Assembly: GCA_946479995.1 (NCBI GenBank)
Contig: CAMLIU010000175.1
Span: forward strand, 1-5,046
Reading direction: 5' to 3'
Source: an uncultured Gemmatimonadota bacterium
GTDB taxonomy: Bacteria > Gemmatimonadota > Gemmatimonadetes > Gemmatimonadales > Gemmatimonadaceae
DNA: 5,046 bases
Below are positions 1 through 5,046 of the stretch, piece after piece. The position numbers and the translations under genes were made by a program. Every line of letters starts with the position of its first letter. Positions within the stretch are counted from its first letter, which is position 1. The notes under the pieces were generated by a model. That model did no database searches, was not told where the DNA came from, and saw only the letters and a list, made by a program, of their open reading frames with translations.

Positions 1-888
1 TCGGTGTCGGCCGTTCGCGCGGGCGCGACGCCACAGGCCGCCGGCCAGCTTGCCCAGGCAGTCGCGGGCTTCGCCGGTCGAGGCGGACGTGGAGGCTACG
101 ACCCCGCGGACAACGCCAACACGAGCGCCTGCAACAACGGCGCTCCCGGAGCGCGCGCTTCCACCTCGGCCCCCAACGCGGCCGAAGGTGGCGTCTACCG
201 CTCCGACGACGGCGGGCGCACCTGGCGCATCGTGAGCAACTGCAACTCGCGCCCGATGTACTTCAGCCAGCTGCGCGTGGATCCGACGAACCCGAATACG
301 GTCTACGTCGCCGGCCTGCCGTGGGCGAAGTCCACGGATGGCGGAAAGACGTTCGCGACGCTGGACGAAGCCGGAGGCAATGGCGAGCCGGGTCACGTCG
401 ACCAGCACGCCATGTGGATCGATCCGCGCAACCCGAAGCACATCCTGATCGGGAATGACGGTGGCCTGAACATCTCGTGGGATCAGGGCAGGAGCTGGGA
501 TTACGTCAACACGATGACGACCTCGCTCGCCTACTGGGTATCGGCCGACATGCGCCGGCCCTACTTCGTCTACACCGGCCTCCAGGACAACGGCAGCTGG
601 GGCGGTCCGAGCTCGAAGCGCTCGGGCGCCATCTACAACTCGGACTGGTTCGGCATCGGCGGCGGCGACGGATTCCAGACCGCGGTGAATCCGGACTTCC
701 CGTGGATCGTCTACACCGAATCACAGGACGGCGCCACGCAGCGCTATGACCTTAAGGAAGGCACGTCGCGCAGCATTCGCACAAGCGTGGCGAGCTGGGG
801 ACGGATGGTGGGCTCGCCCCCGGTGAGGCGGATGCGTCGCAATCCGAGCGGCGCGAGCTGCGAGACGACCTCGGTGATCTCCTCGTAG
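1..888 (+). CDS. BNR/Asp-box (sialidase or VPS10-like) beta-propeller protein, fragment broken at both ends
   Basis: The frame is open from the first base, so the true start lies outside the window. Residues below are counted from the GTG at 4. Three Asp-box-like motifs are visible: SDDGGRTW (67-74), STDGGKTF (110-117) and the weaker SWDQGRSW (158-165). They sit among propeller-strand phrases such as NPNTVYVAG, NPKHILIGNDGG and GLQDNGSWGG. These are typical of large secreted 'glycosyl hydrolase/VPS10 domain' proteins of Gemmatimonadota and Acidobacteria, whose real substrates are mostly unknown. A Gly/Ala/Asn-rich stretch (about 24-62) looks like a loop or linker. Family-like sequence runs to about residue 259 (RSIR, base 780). 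The last 35 or so residues are antisense to moaA and look like random read-through to a chance stop at 888. The gene should continue well beyond this point, so its 3' end is missing. Catalytic activity cannot be inferred. Confidence 0.8.
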   Translation, partial: SVSAVRAGATPQAAGQLAQAVAGFAGRGGRGGYDPADNANTSACNNGAPGARASTSAPNAAEGGVYRSDDGGRTWRIVSNCNSRPMYFSQLRVDPTNPNTVYVAGLPWAKSTDGGKTFATLDEAGGNGEPGHVDQHAMWIDPRNPKHILIGNDGGLNISWDQGRSWDYVNTMTTSLAYWVSADMRRPYFVYTGLQDNGSWGGPSSKRSGAIYNSDWFGIGGGDGFQTAVNPDFPWIVYTESQDGATQRYDLKEGTSRSIRTSVASWGRMVGSPPVRRMRRNPSGASCETTSVISS

Positions 889-1025
889 CTCAGGATGTCC
901 GCCTTCGGCAGCCATGGCAGGCCCTCGAGGGGCATGCAGTACCGGCACCGGAAGTTGCAGCGATCGGTGACCGAGATGCGCAGGTACTCGATCGTGCGCC
1001 CGAACTGGTCGAGGAGGGAGCTCAT
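744..1025 (-). CDS. moaA: GTP 3',8-cyclase MoaA, N-terminal fragment (truncated, probably non-functional)
   Basis: MoaA is a radical-SAM enzyme that converts GTP to 3',8-cyclo-7,8-dihydro-GTP, the first step of molybdenum cofactor synthesis. The fragment has the expected start (FGRTIEYLRISVTDRCNFRC), the three cysteines of the SAM-binding iron-sulfur cluster in CxxxCxxC (C23, C27, C30), and the GGEP motif (69-72). The reading frame stops after 93 residues, against about 330 in complete MoaA. Most of the barrel and the whole C-terminal domain, which carries the second iron-sulfur cluster and the terminal Gly-Gly, are missing. The ATG overlaps the moaE stop as ATGA, so translation is probably coupled to moaE. 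As it stands the product could not work. It is either a pseudogene or a gene cut by a contig misjoin at 745-790. The family call is secure and the cause of the truncation is not. Confidence 0.88.
   Translation of the reverse strand: MSSLLDQFGRTIEYLRISVTDRCNFRCRYCMPLEGLPWLPKADILSYEEITEVVSQLAPLGLRRIRLTGGEPTIRPQLATLVRMLRDVPSLRS
745..790. other. Junction joining two convergent genes that both lack their 3' parts
   Basis: The plus-strand propeller gene keeps family-like sequence to about base 780. The minus-strand moaA keeps family-like sequence from 1025 down to at least about 785, perhaps to about 750. Beyond this zone neither reading frame resembles its family. The last moaA codons are TTA AGG TCA TAG, and TTA and AGG are rare choices in DNA this GC-rich, which suggests the native moaA sequence stops just before them. 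The zone holds an 8-base palindrome, CCTTAAGG (750-757), but no transposase, terminal repeats or direct repeats that I can see. Either one deletion or rearrangement removed both gene ends, or two unrelated sequences were joined during assembly. The sequence alone cannot separate these. Confidence 0.65.
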
Positions 1026-1465
1026 GAGCGTGCCGTCGCCACCGGCCGCGTCGGATCAACCCATTCACGCGTGCCGTCGGCATAGTGCTCCCGCTTCCAG
1101 ATCGGCACCCGCCGCTTGATCTCCTCGATGATCCAGCGCGACGCATCGTACGCCTCGGCGCGGTGCCGATGGGCGACCGCGATGCCGACGCTGGCCTCCT
1201 CGAGCGCCAGCTCTCCGAGCCGATGCTCGACGGCGATGTCCGTCACGCCGAAGCGGTCCGCGGCTTCGCTGGCGATGTCGGAGAGCTCGCGGGCCGCCAT
1301 CGCCTCGTAGGCGGAGTACTCGATGCCGCTGACTTCTCGCCCATCGTTCACATCGCGCACCACGCCGATGAAGAGGAGCACGGCGCCGTTGGCCGGCCGC
1401 GATACCCTCGCGACCAGCGCGCTGGCGTCGATGGGCTCGCGCACGAGCCGCGCGGCAATCGTCAT
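1022..1465 (-). CDS. moaE: Molybdopterin synthase catalytic subunit MoaE
   Basis: MoaE is the large subunit of molybdopterin synthase. With thiocarboxylated MoaD it inserts two sulfurs into cyclic pyranopterin monophosphate to give molybdopterin, in the cytoplasm. At 147 residues it is of normal family length (about 150). Recognisable motifs are GAVLLFIGVVRD (27-38, with the conserved Arg38), IEYSAYEAMA (48-57), the HRHRAEAY segment (99-106) and IKRRVPIWKRE (116-126). Lys117 and Lys124 match the two active-site lysines known in E. coli MoaE (119 and 126), so the active site appears intact. Its ATG overlaps the moaD stop (ATGA, 1462-1465) and its own stop overlaps the moaA start (ATGA, 1022-1025), indicating coupled translation in one operon. 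A weak GGTGG lies 7 bases before the start, inside moaD. Nothing suggests damage. Confidence 0.95.
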   Translation of the reverse strand: MTIAARLVREPIDASALVARVSRPANGAVLLFIGVVRDVNDGREVSGIEYSAYEAMAARELSDIASEAADRFGVTDIAVEHRLGELALEEASVGIAVAHRHRAEAYDASRWIIEEIKRRVPIWKREHYADGTREWVDPTRPVATARS

Positions 1466-1704
1466 CCCCCGGCCACCGGCGGAATGATGGCCACCGTATC
1501 GCCAGCCGACAGCGCCAGGTCGCCGTGCGCATAGCGCTCGTTCACGGCGATCATGGGATCGGGCGGGAGCGCGCGTCCGCCCGCCCTGCGCCGGACCTGC
1601 CCGAGCAGTTGCGTGACGGTGGAGCCGTCCTCGATCTCGAGCCGGAGGCTGGAGGTACCGAGCGCATCGGCGTAAGAGGCGAAGAGGAGGACGGTTACGC
1701 TCAT
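1462..1704 (-). CDS. moaD: Molybdopterin synthase sulfur carrier subunit MoaD
   Basis: MoaD is a small ubiquitin-fold protein. Its C-terminal glycine is adenylated and then thiocarboxylated to deliver sulfur to MoaE. The 80-residue length is normal for the family. The start (MSVTVLLFASYADALG) and the closing segment (VNERYAHGDLALSAGDTVAIIPPVAGG) match MoaD well, including the obligatory Gly-Gly end (79-80). It is the first gene of the moaD-moaE-moaA chain and lies about 60 bases beyond the HU terminator. No clear promoter and no Shine-Dalgarno sequence are visible before its ATG, so how the group is transcribed is unclear. Read-through from the HU gene is one possibility. The adenylating enzyme (MoeB type) and MoaC are not in the window. 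A ThiS-like protein is the main alternative, but adjacency to moaE settles the call. Confidence 0.94.
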   Translation of the reverse strand: MSVTVLLFASYADALGTSSLRLEIEDGSTVTQLLGQVRRRAGGRALPPDPMIAVNERYAHGDLALSAGDTVAIIPPVAGG

Positions 1705-1764
1705 GCGTTGATGCTACTGGGGCGGCGCTCGGGAGGGAAGCGACGGAACCCCCGGAAACGCGAA

Positions 1765-1787
1765 CGCCCCGACCGATGGCCGGGGCG
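1765..1787 (-). terminator. Hairpin terminator downstream of the HU gene
   Basis: On the minus-strand RNA the two arms, CGCCCCGGCC and GGUCGGGGCG, form a 10-pair stem with one G-U wobble and a 3-base AUC loop. It starts 20 bases past the HU stop and is followed by UUCGCGUUU, a short and imperfect U-rich tail. On the plus strand the wobble position would be an A-C mismatch, which favours use on the minus strand. It most likely ends the HU transcript, perhaps leakily, since moaD follows in the same direction. Confidence 0.7.
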
Positions 1788-1807
1788 ATGTCTCTGTCGG
1801 AACAGGT

Positions 1808-2149
1808 TCAGGCCTCGTTGGCTTCCTCGTAGTCGTCCTCGATCTCGGAGGCCTCGAGGTGGGCGACCATGGCCCGGAGCTCCTTGGAGGGCTTGAAGAC
1901 CGGAACCGGGCGGGCCGAGACCTCCACGGGAGAGCCCGTGCGTGGGTTGCGAGCCATGCGCGTCTTTCGATGCCGGATCTTGAAGGTGCCGAAGCCGCGG
2001 ACCTCGATGTTCTTCTGCTCCTGGAGCGCCTCCTTGATGGCATCGAGGAAGGAATCCACGACGCGTGCGCAGTCCTTCTTGGAGATCATCGGCCCCGCCG
2101 TGCGGGAAATCTGGGCGGTGACACGCTCGACCAGATCGGCTTTCGTCAT
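1808..2149 (-). CDS. HU/IHF-family histone-like DNA-binding protein with an acidic C-terminal tail
   Basis: HU-family proteins are small dimers that bend and compact DNA in the nucleoid. The product has 113 residues. The helical N-terminal half (MTKADLVERVTAQ onward) leads into the family signature at 52-72, which begins GFGTFKIRHRKTR. It contains the RNPRTG loop (67-72), whose Pro69 is the residue that inserts into the DNA minor groove. It is about 20 residues longer than a standard HU (90) because of an acidic tail (about 102-112: E, E, D, D, E, E and E). The ATG start is supported by a GAGG 8 bases upstream (2158-2161) and by a strong promoter before that. A hairpin terminator follows, so this looks like a single-gene unit. 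The sequence does not settle whether it acts as HU or as an IHF-like subunit, so no symbol is given. Confidence 0.93.
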   Translation of the reverse strand: MTKADLVERVTAQISRTAGPMISKKDCARVVDSFLDAIKEALQEQKNIEVRGFGTFKIRHRKTRMARNPRTGSPVEVSARPVPVFKPSKELRAMVAHLEASEIEDDYEEANEA

Positions 2150-2157
2150 GGAAGATG

Positions 2158-2161
2158 CCTC
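2158..2161 (-). promoter_or_regulatory. Ribosome binding site of the HU gene
   Basis: GAGG on the minus strand, 8 bases before the ATG at 2149. It is the clearest Shine-Dalgarno sequence in the window and fixes the HU start. Confidence 0.65.
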
Positions 2162-2200
2162 GGCGGGGGGCTGCGGAAGGGGGCTGAAATTCTGATCGAA

Positions 2201-2228
2201 CTTATCCGCGTTAACTCTTGTGTGTCAA
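2201..2228 (-). promoter_or_regulatory. Sigma70-type promoter of the HU gene
   Basis: The minus strand carries a perfect -35 TTGACA (2228-2223), a 16-base spacer and a -10 GATAAG (2206-2201, matching TATAAT at 4 of 6 positions). Transcription would start near 2194, leaving a leader of about 45 bases. The promoter lies just beyond the carA stop (2243), so the HU gene can be expressed separately from carA. Confidence 0.65.
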
Positions 2229-2231
2229 GAG
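2215..2231. repeat. Perfect 6-base inverted repeat overlapping the HU -35 box
   Basis: CTCTTG and CAAGAG are exact reverse complements separated by TGTGT. The element lies between carA and the HU gene and covers the whole -35 hexamer. It could be an operator for a dimeric repressor, or a weak hairpin at the end of the carA transcript. The stem is short, only half GC and lacks a following U run, so it is a poor terminator. Confidence 0.4.
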
Positions 2232-2242
2232 CTTGGCTCGCT

Positions 2243-3358
2243 TCAGCGACGTGCTTTCCGCACCGTTTCCATGAACTCGTTGAACAGCGGACGGGCGTCG
2301 TGCGGGCCGGGCGCCGCCTCCGGGTGATACTGCACCGCAAAGATGGGCAGCTCGCGATGCCGGAGGCCTTCCACCGTCCCGTCGTTCAGGTTCACGTGCG
2401 TCACCTTGAGCTCGGGGGCGCCGGGAATCTCGTCCGCCGTTCCGCGAACCGCGAAGCCGTGGTTCTGGGAGGTGATGAGCACCCGCCCTGTCTCGATCTC
2501 CCGCACCGGATGGTTTCCACCGCGATGGCCGTAGGGCATCTTCTCGGTGCTTCCGCCGTAGGTCAGGCCGAGGAGCTGATGTCCGAGGCAGATGCCGAAC
2601 ATCGGCACCTCCTGGTCGGCAATGGCCCGGATGGTATCGGGGGCGTACGACACCGCGTCCGGATCGCCCGGCCCGTTGGAGAGAAACACGCCGGCGGGCT
2701 CGAGCTCGAGAATCTCGTCCGCGGTCGTCTGGGCGGGCACGACGGTGATGCGGCATTCGGCTTCGTCGAACAGGCGCAGGATGTTGCGCTTGATGCCGAA
2801 GTCCAGCGCTACGATGTGGTTGGGCGCTTCGGGATTGCCCCACTCGTAGCGTTCCCGCGTCGTCACCCGCGAGGCCAGGTCGAGCCCTTCCATGGACGGG
2901 CAGGACTCCAGCGCCGCCACGGCATCCGGGGTGGGGCCGTCGCCGGCGCCCATTACGCCGCGCATCACGCCGACGCTCCGCAGGTGCCGGGTGAGCCGCC
3001 GGGTGTCCACTCCTTCCAGCAGCGGAATGTTCGCCGCGGCGAGATAGCTCTCCAGATCCCCTTCCGCCCGCCAGTTCGAGTACGAGCGCGCCAGCTCGCG
3101 GCAGACCACGCCCGCAACCTGCGGCTGCGCCGACTCCGGATCGGCCGGGTTCACGCCGTAGTTCCCGATCATCGGTGCGGTCATCACCACGATCTGCCCG
3201 CGATAGGAGGGATCGGTGAACACCTCCTGATAGCCGCTCATGTTCGTGGTGAACACCACCTCGGCCACGGTGATGTCGGCGGTGCCGTGGACGACCCCAC
3301 GAAAAAGGGTTCCGTCCTCGAGGAGGAGGAACCCCGGGACTTCGACGCGCTCGTTCAC
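2243..3358 (-). CDS. carA: Carbamoyl-phosphate synthase small (glutaminase) subunit CarA
   Basis: CarA hydrolyses glutamine and channels the ammonia to CarB, which makes carbamoyl phosphate for pyrimidine and arginine synthesis. The product has 371 residues (E. coli 382). The N-terminal CarA domain begins FLLLEDGTLFRGVVHG and contains TTNMSGYQEVFTDPSYRGQIV (split around 37-57) and GVDTRRLTRHLR (116-127). The class I glutamine amidotransferase domain starts near IVALDFGIKRNI (182-193). It has LSNGPGDP (226-233), the nucleophile Cys257 in GICLGHQ, and His345 and Glu347 in QYHPEAAPGPHDA, so the catalytic triad is complete. Translation starts at GTG (3356-3358), 4 bases after the secG stop, with no clear ribosome binding site, so it is probably coupled to secG. 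No carB is adjacent, so the partner must be encoded elsewhere. Confidence 0.97.
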   Translation of the reverse strand: MNERVEVPGFLLLEDGTLFRGVVHGTADITVAEVVFTTNMSGYQEVFTDPSYRGQIVVMTAPMIGNYGVNPADPESAQPQVAGVVCRELARSYSNWRAEGDLESYLAAANIPLLEGVDTRRLTRHLRSVGVMRGVMGAGDGPTPDAVAALESCPSMEGLDLASRVTTRERYEWGNPEAPNHIVALDFGIKRNILRLFDEAECRITVVPAQTTADEILELEPAGVFLSNGPGDPDAVSYAPDTIRAIADQEVPMFGICLGHQLLGLTYGGSTEKMPYGHRGGNHPVREIETGRVLITSQNHGFAVRGTADEIPGAPELKVTHVNLNDGTVEGLRHRELPIFAVQYHPEAAPGPHDARPLFNEFMETVRKARR

Positions 3359-3362
3359 GATG

Positions 3363-3779
3363 CTATGGCTTTGGTGCCGGCGCCGGCGTGGTGGCGGGCG
3401 CGTTGCCGCCGGCCGGAGCGTTGCCAGTTGCGGGGGCAGCCGGCGTGAGCGGAATGGCGCTGTTCGCGTTCGGCGACGCGGGCGCAGGCGCCGTGACCGG
3501 TGCGGGGGTGAACGCCTGGTCGAGCACCGACGACGGCGTGCGCTGCTGCGTGGACATCAGCGACAGCACGTAGGCGAGAAAGAGGAAGATTCCGCCGCCC
3601 CACCAGCTCGTCTTGGTGAGCAGGTTGCCCGCCTGCCGGGTTCCAAGCAGCGAATCCGACGAGCTGCTCACGCCGCCGAAGCTGGCCGACAGGCCATCAC
3701 CCTTGCCGCTCTGGAGCAGGATGGCGGTGACGAGCACGAAGCTGTCGATGATGAGCAGGACGAGGAGAAACGTGTACAT
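3363..3779 (-). CDS. secG: Preprotein translocase subunit SecG with a long Pro/Ala-rich tail
   Basis: SecG is a small inner-membrane protein that assists the SecYEG channel in exporting proteins. The product has 138 residues. It shows a first membrane segment (about 3-22), the family loop QSGKGDGLSASFGG (23-36) and a second membrane segment (about 61-76), followed by a low-complexity tail rich in Pro, Ala, Thr and Asn (about 86-138) with a repeated GNAPA. The core is the usual 75-80 residues and the tail is an addition with no recognised domain. The gene has its own candidate promoter and lies between tpiA and carA. A glycolytic block followed by secG is a common arrangement in bacteria. No convincing ribosome binding site is visible before the ATG. 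Confidence 0.94.
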   Translation of the reverse strand: MYTFLLVLLIIDSFVLVTAILLQSGKGDGLSASFGGVSSSSDSLLGTRQAGNLLTKTSWWGGGIFLFLAYVLSLMSTQQRTPSSVLDQAFTPAPVTAPAPASPNANSAIPLTPAAPATGNAPAGGNAPATTPAPAPKP

Positions 3780-3821
3780 GCCGAGGCGGAAACGGGGTGG
3801 CGACGGGTGATGTAAACCTCA

Positions 3822-3850
3822 AATATGCCGCCACTTACACACGCGGTCAA
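3822..3850 (-). promoter_or_regulatory. Candidate sigma70-type promoter for secG-carA
   Basis: The minus strand reads TTGACC (3850-3845, 5 of 6 to consensus), a 17-base spacer and CATATT (3827-3822, 4 of 6). It lies in the 82-base gap after tpiA and would give a leader of about 35 bases before the secG ATG. This locally AT-richer stretch suggests secG-carA can be transcribed apart from pgk-tpiA, although read-through is also likely because no terminator is visible in the gap. Confidence 0.5.
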
Positions 3851-3861
3851 GTGAGCGGAGC

Positions 3862-4620
3862 TCAGCGCGAGCAGATCTCCGCCCACTGCACGGGATCGAG
3901 GCTCGCTCCACCCACGAGAAGCCCATCCACCTCGGGCGCGGCGAGGAGTGCGGCAGCGTTCGCCGCGTTCACGCTTCCCCCGTACAGCAGCGGGATCGTC
4001 CGGGCATGCTCACCCACCATGCCGGCGAGCGCGGCCCGCAGCACGAGATGTACGTCCGACGCGTCCTCGGGTGTGGCCGTCCGGCCGGTGCCGATGGCCC
4101 AGACCGGTTCGTAGGCGACGATCAGGTCCCGAATCGCCTCGTGGCCGAGCATGGAGACGCCGGCCCGGAGCTGGTGCAGGACAACCTCACCCGTCTCGCC
4201 GTGCTCGCGCTGCTCGATCGTCTCGCCGACACAGAGTACGGGCACCAGGCCGTGTTGCGTGACACGCGCGCACTTCTGCGCGACCTGGGCGTCGGTCTCG
4301 CCGAAGACATGCCGCCGCTCGGAGTGACCGACGAGGACGAACGACGCGCCGGCGCCTGCCGCCATCGCCGCGGAGTTCTCCCCCGTGAACGCCCCCTTCT
4401 CTTCAGTGGAGACGTTCTGCACGCCAAGGCGGATGTCCGGGCGCGACTGCGTGCCCTCGCGCACGGTGGCCAGCACGAGCGCGGAGGGAAAGAGGATCAC
4501 CGTCCGGTCGTCGCGAGGGGCATAGCGCGCGAGGAAGCCGTCGAGGAATGCCGACGCCTCGACGGGCCCGAGGTTCATCTTCCAGTTGGCCGCAAGCACC
4601 GGCCGGGAGTGACGGCTCAT
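3862..4620 (-). CDS. tpiA: Triosephosphate isomerase
   Basis: This cytoplasmic enzyme interconverts dihydroxyacetone phosphate and glyceraldehyde 3-phosphate in glycolysis and gluconeogenesis. At 252 residues it is full length (E. coli 255). All key residues are present: Asn12 and Lys14 in AANWKMN, the electrophile His99 in VGHSERR, the catalytic base Glu171 in the signature AYEPVWAIGTG (169-179, with loop 6 following), and the phosphate-binding YGGSVN (213-218) and GGAS (237-240). The ATG at 4620 lies 3 bases after the pgk stop, so the two are almost certainly cotranscribed. The start is also supported by the normal distance to the NWKMN motif. No strong ribosome binding site is visible, which fits coupling to pgk. 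Nothing unusual is seen in the protein. Confidence 0.98.
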   Translation of the reverse strand: MSRHSRPVLAANWKMNLGPVEASAFLDGFLARYAPRDDRTVILFPSALVLATVREGTQSRPDIRLGVQNVSTEEKGAFTGENSAAMAAGAGASFVLVGHSERRHVFGETDAQVAQKCARVTQHGLVPVLCVGETIEQREHGETGEVVLHQLRAGVSMLGHEAIRDLIVAYEPVWAIGTGRTATPEDASDVHLVLRAALAGMVGEHARTIPLLYGGSVNAANAAALLAAPEVDGLLVGGASLDPVQWAEICSR

Positions 4621-4623
4621 CGG

Positions 4624-5046
4624 CTACTTGTTTGTGAGCGCCGCGACGCCGGGAAGCGTCTTCCCCTCCAGGAACTCCAGCGACGCCCCGCCCCCGGTGG
4701 AGACGTGGCTCATCCGCGAGGCGAGCCCCGCCTGCTCCACCGCCGCGGCCGAGTCGCCGCCGCCGACGATGGTCGTGGCGCCCTGCGCCGTGGCGTTCGC
4801 CATCGCCTTCGCGATGGCGAGGGTGCCCTTGTCGAAAGGCGGCTTCTCGAACACGCCCATCGGTCCGTTCCACAGCACCGTGCGGGCGCTGGCGATCGCG
4901 CGGCCGTACGATTCCGCGGTGCGCGGCCCGATGTCAAGCATCGCCATGTCGGCGGGAATGTTCTCCTTCGATACCGTCTTCGCCTGCGCGCCGGCATCCA
5001 TGGACGGCGCGACGACGCAGTCGTGCGGGAGGATCATGCGCGTCCC
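4624..5046 (-). CDS. pgk: Phosphoglycerate kinase, C-terminal part (gene runs off the window)
   Basis: Phosphoglycerate kinase transfers phosphate from 1,3-bisphosphoglycerate to ADP in glycolysis. Only the last 140 residues are visible, about one third of a protein of roughly 390-400. The frame is open to the window edge, and the in-frame ATG at 5037 is internal (ILPHDCVVAP is mid-protein sequence), so it is not the start. Counting from the first visible residue, the nucleotide-binding domain shows VLWNGPMGVFE (57-67), GGGDSAAAV (95-103) and STGGGASLEFLEGK (116-129), all family hallmarks. It stops 3 bases before tpiA, forming a glycolytic operon. The usual upstream neighbour would be gap, which is outside the window. 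Confidence 0.96.
   Translation of the reverse strand, partial: GTRMILPHDCVVAPSMDAGAQAKTVSKENIPADMAMLDIGPRTAESYGRAIASARTVLWNGPMGVFEKPPFDKGTLAIAKAMANATAQGATTIVGGGDSAAAVEQAGLASRMSHVSTGGGASLEFLEGKTLPGVAALTNK

Noticed and set aside
1..888. Calling the plus-strand fragment a true sialidase.
   Set aside because: Asp-box motifs occur in many unrelated propeller proteins, and no sialidase catalytic residues can be identified in this fragment.
1085..1534. A 149-codon plus-strand open frame antisense to moaE and moaD.
   Set aside because: It mirrors well-supported genes with intact active-site motifs on the other strand and shows no domain of its own.
2165..2242. A carA terminator in the carA-HU gap.
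   Set aside because: The only hairpins are the weak 6-base repeat at 2215-2231 and a 4-base GAGC/GCTC stem, neither followed by a U run.
1859..3448. A 529-codon open frame on the plus strand antisense to carA and the HU gene.
   Set aside because: It is a by-product of high-GC codon bias opposite two certain genes. The translation is rich in His, Arg and Gly with no family motif, and it crosses two gene boundaries.
3240..3815. A 191-codon plus-strand open frame over the carA start and secG.
   Set aside because: Arg-rich, low-complexity translation with no motif. The opposite strand carries clear SecG and CarA sequence.
3832..3853. Inverted repeat CACTT-N12-AAGTG around the secG -35 box as a possible operator or tpiA terminator.
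   Set aside because: Five-base arms with a 12-base gap are expected by chance, and there is no GC-rich stem or U run.

Overview
The window is GC-rich DNA in which almost every base lies in or next to a recognisable gene. Seven genes on the minus strand read right to left: pgk (3' part only), tpiA, secG, carA, a HU-family gene, moaD, moaE, followed by the front part of moaA. The only plus-strand gene is a fragment of a large BNR/Asp-box (sialidase or VPS10-like) beta-propeller protein at the left edge. High GC, strong third-position GC bias, a large Asp-box protein of this type and a pgk-tpiA-secG block suggest an environmental bacterium of the Gemmatimonadota or a similar phylum such as Acidobacteriota. 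This phylum call is an inference from gene content and style only.

Right part (about 2243-5046): pgk and tpiA are separated by 3 bases and supply consecutive glycolytic enzymes. After 82 bases containing a sigma70-like promoter come secG (Sec translocon subunit) and carA (glutaminase subunit of carbamoyl-phosphate synthase), 4 bases apart. No carB is visible.

Middle part (about 1705-2242): a HU-family DNA-binding protein gene has its own good promoter (perfect TTGACA), a GAGG ribosome binding site and a hairpin terminator, so it looks like an independent transcription unit.

Left part (about 744-1704): moaD, moaE and moaA are chained by two ATGA stop/start overlaps. MoaD and MoaE form molybdopterin synthase and MoaA starts molybdenum cofactor synthesis. 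MoaA is cut off after about 80-93 residues, before its C-terminal domain. At the same place the convergent plus-strand propeller gene loses its family-like sequence. Two convergent genes both broken at one point (about 745-790) indicate either a deletion or rearrangement, or a contig misjoin. This is the most notable feature of the window.

I found no CRISPR array, transposase, tRNA or rRNA, and no convincing sign of a new system. Apart from the junction, the region looks like ordinary housekeeping DNA.
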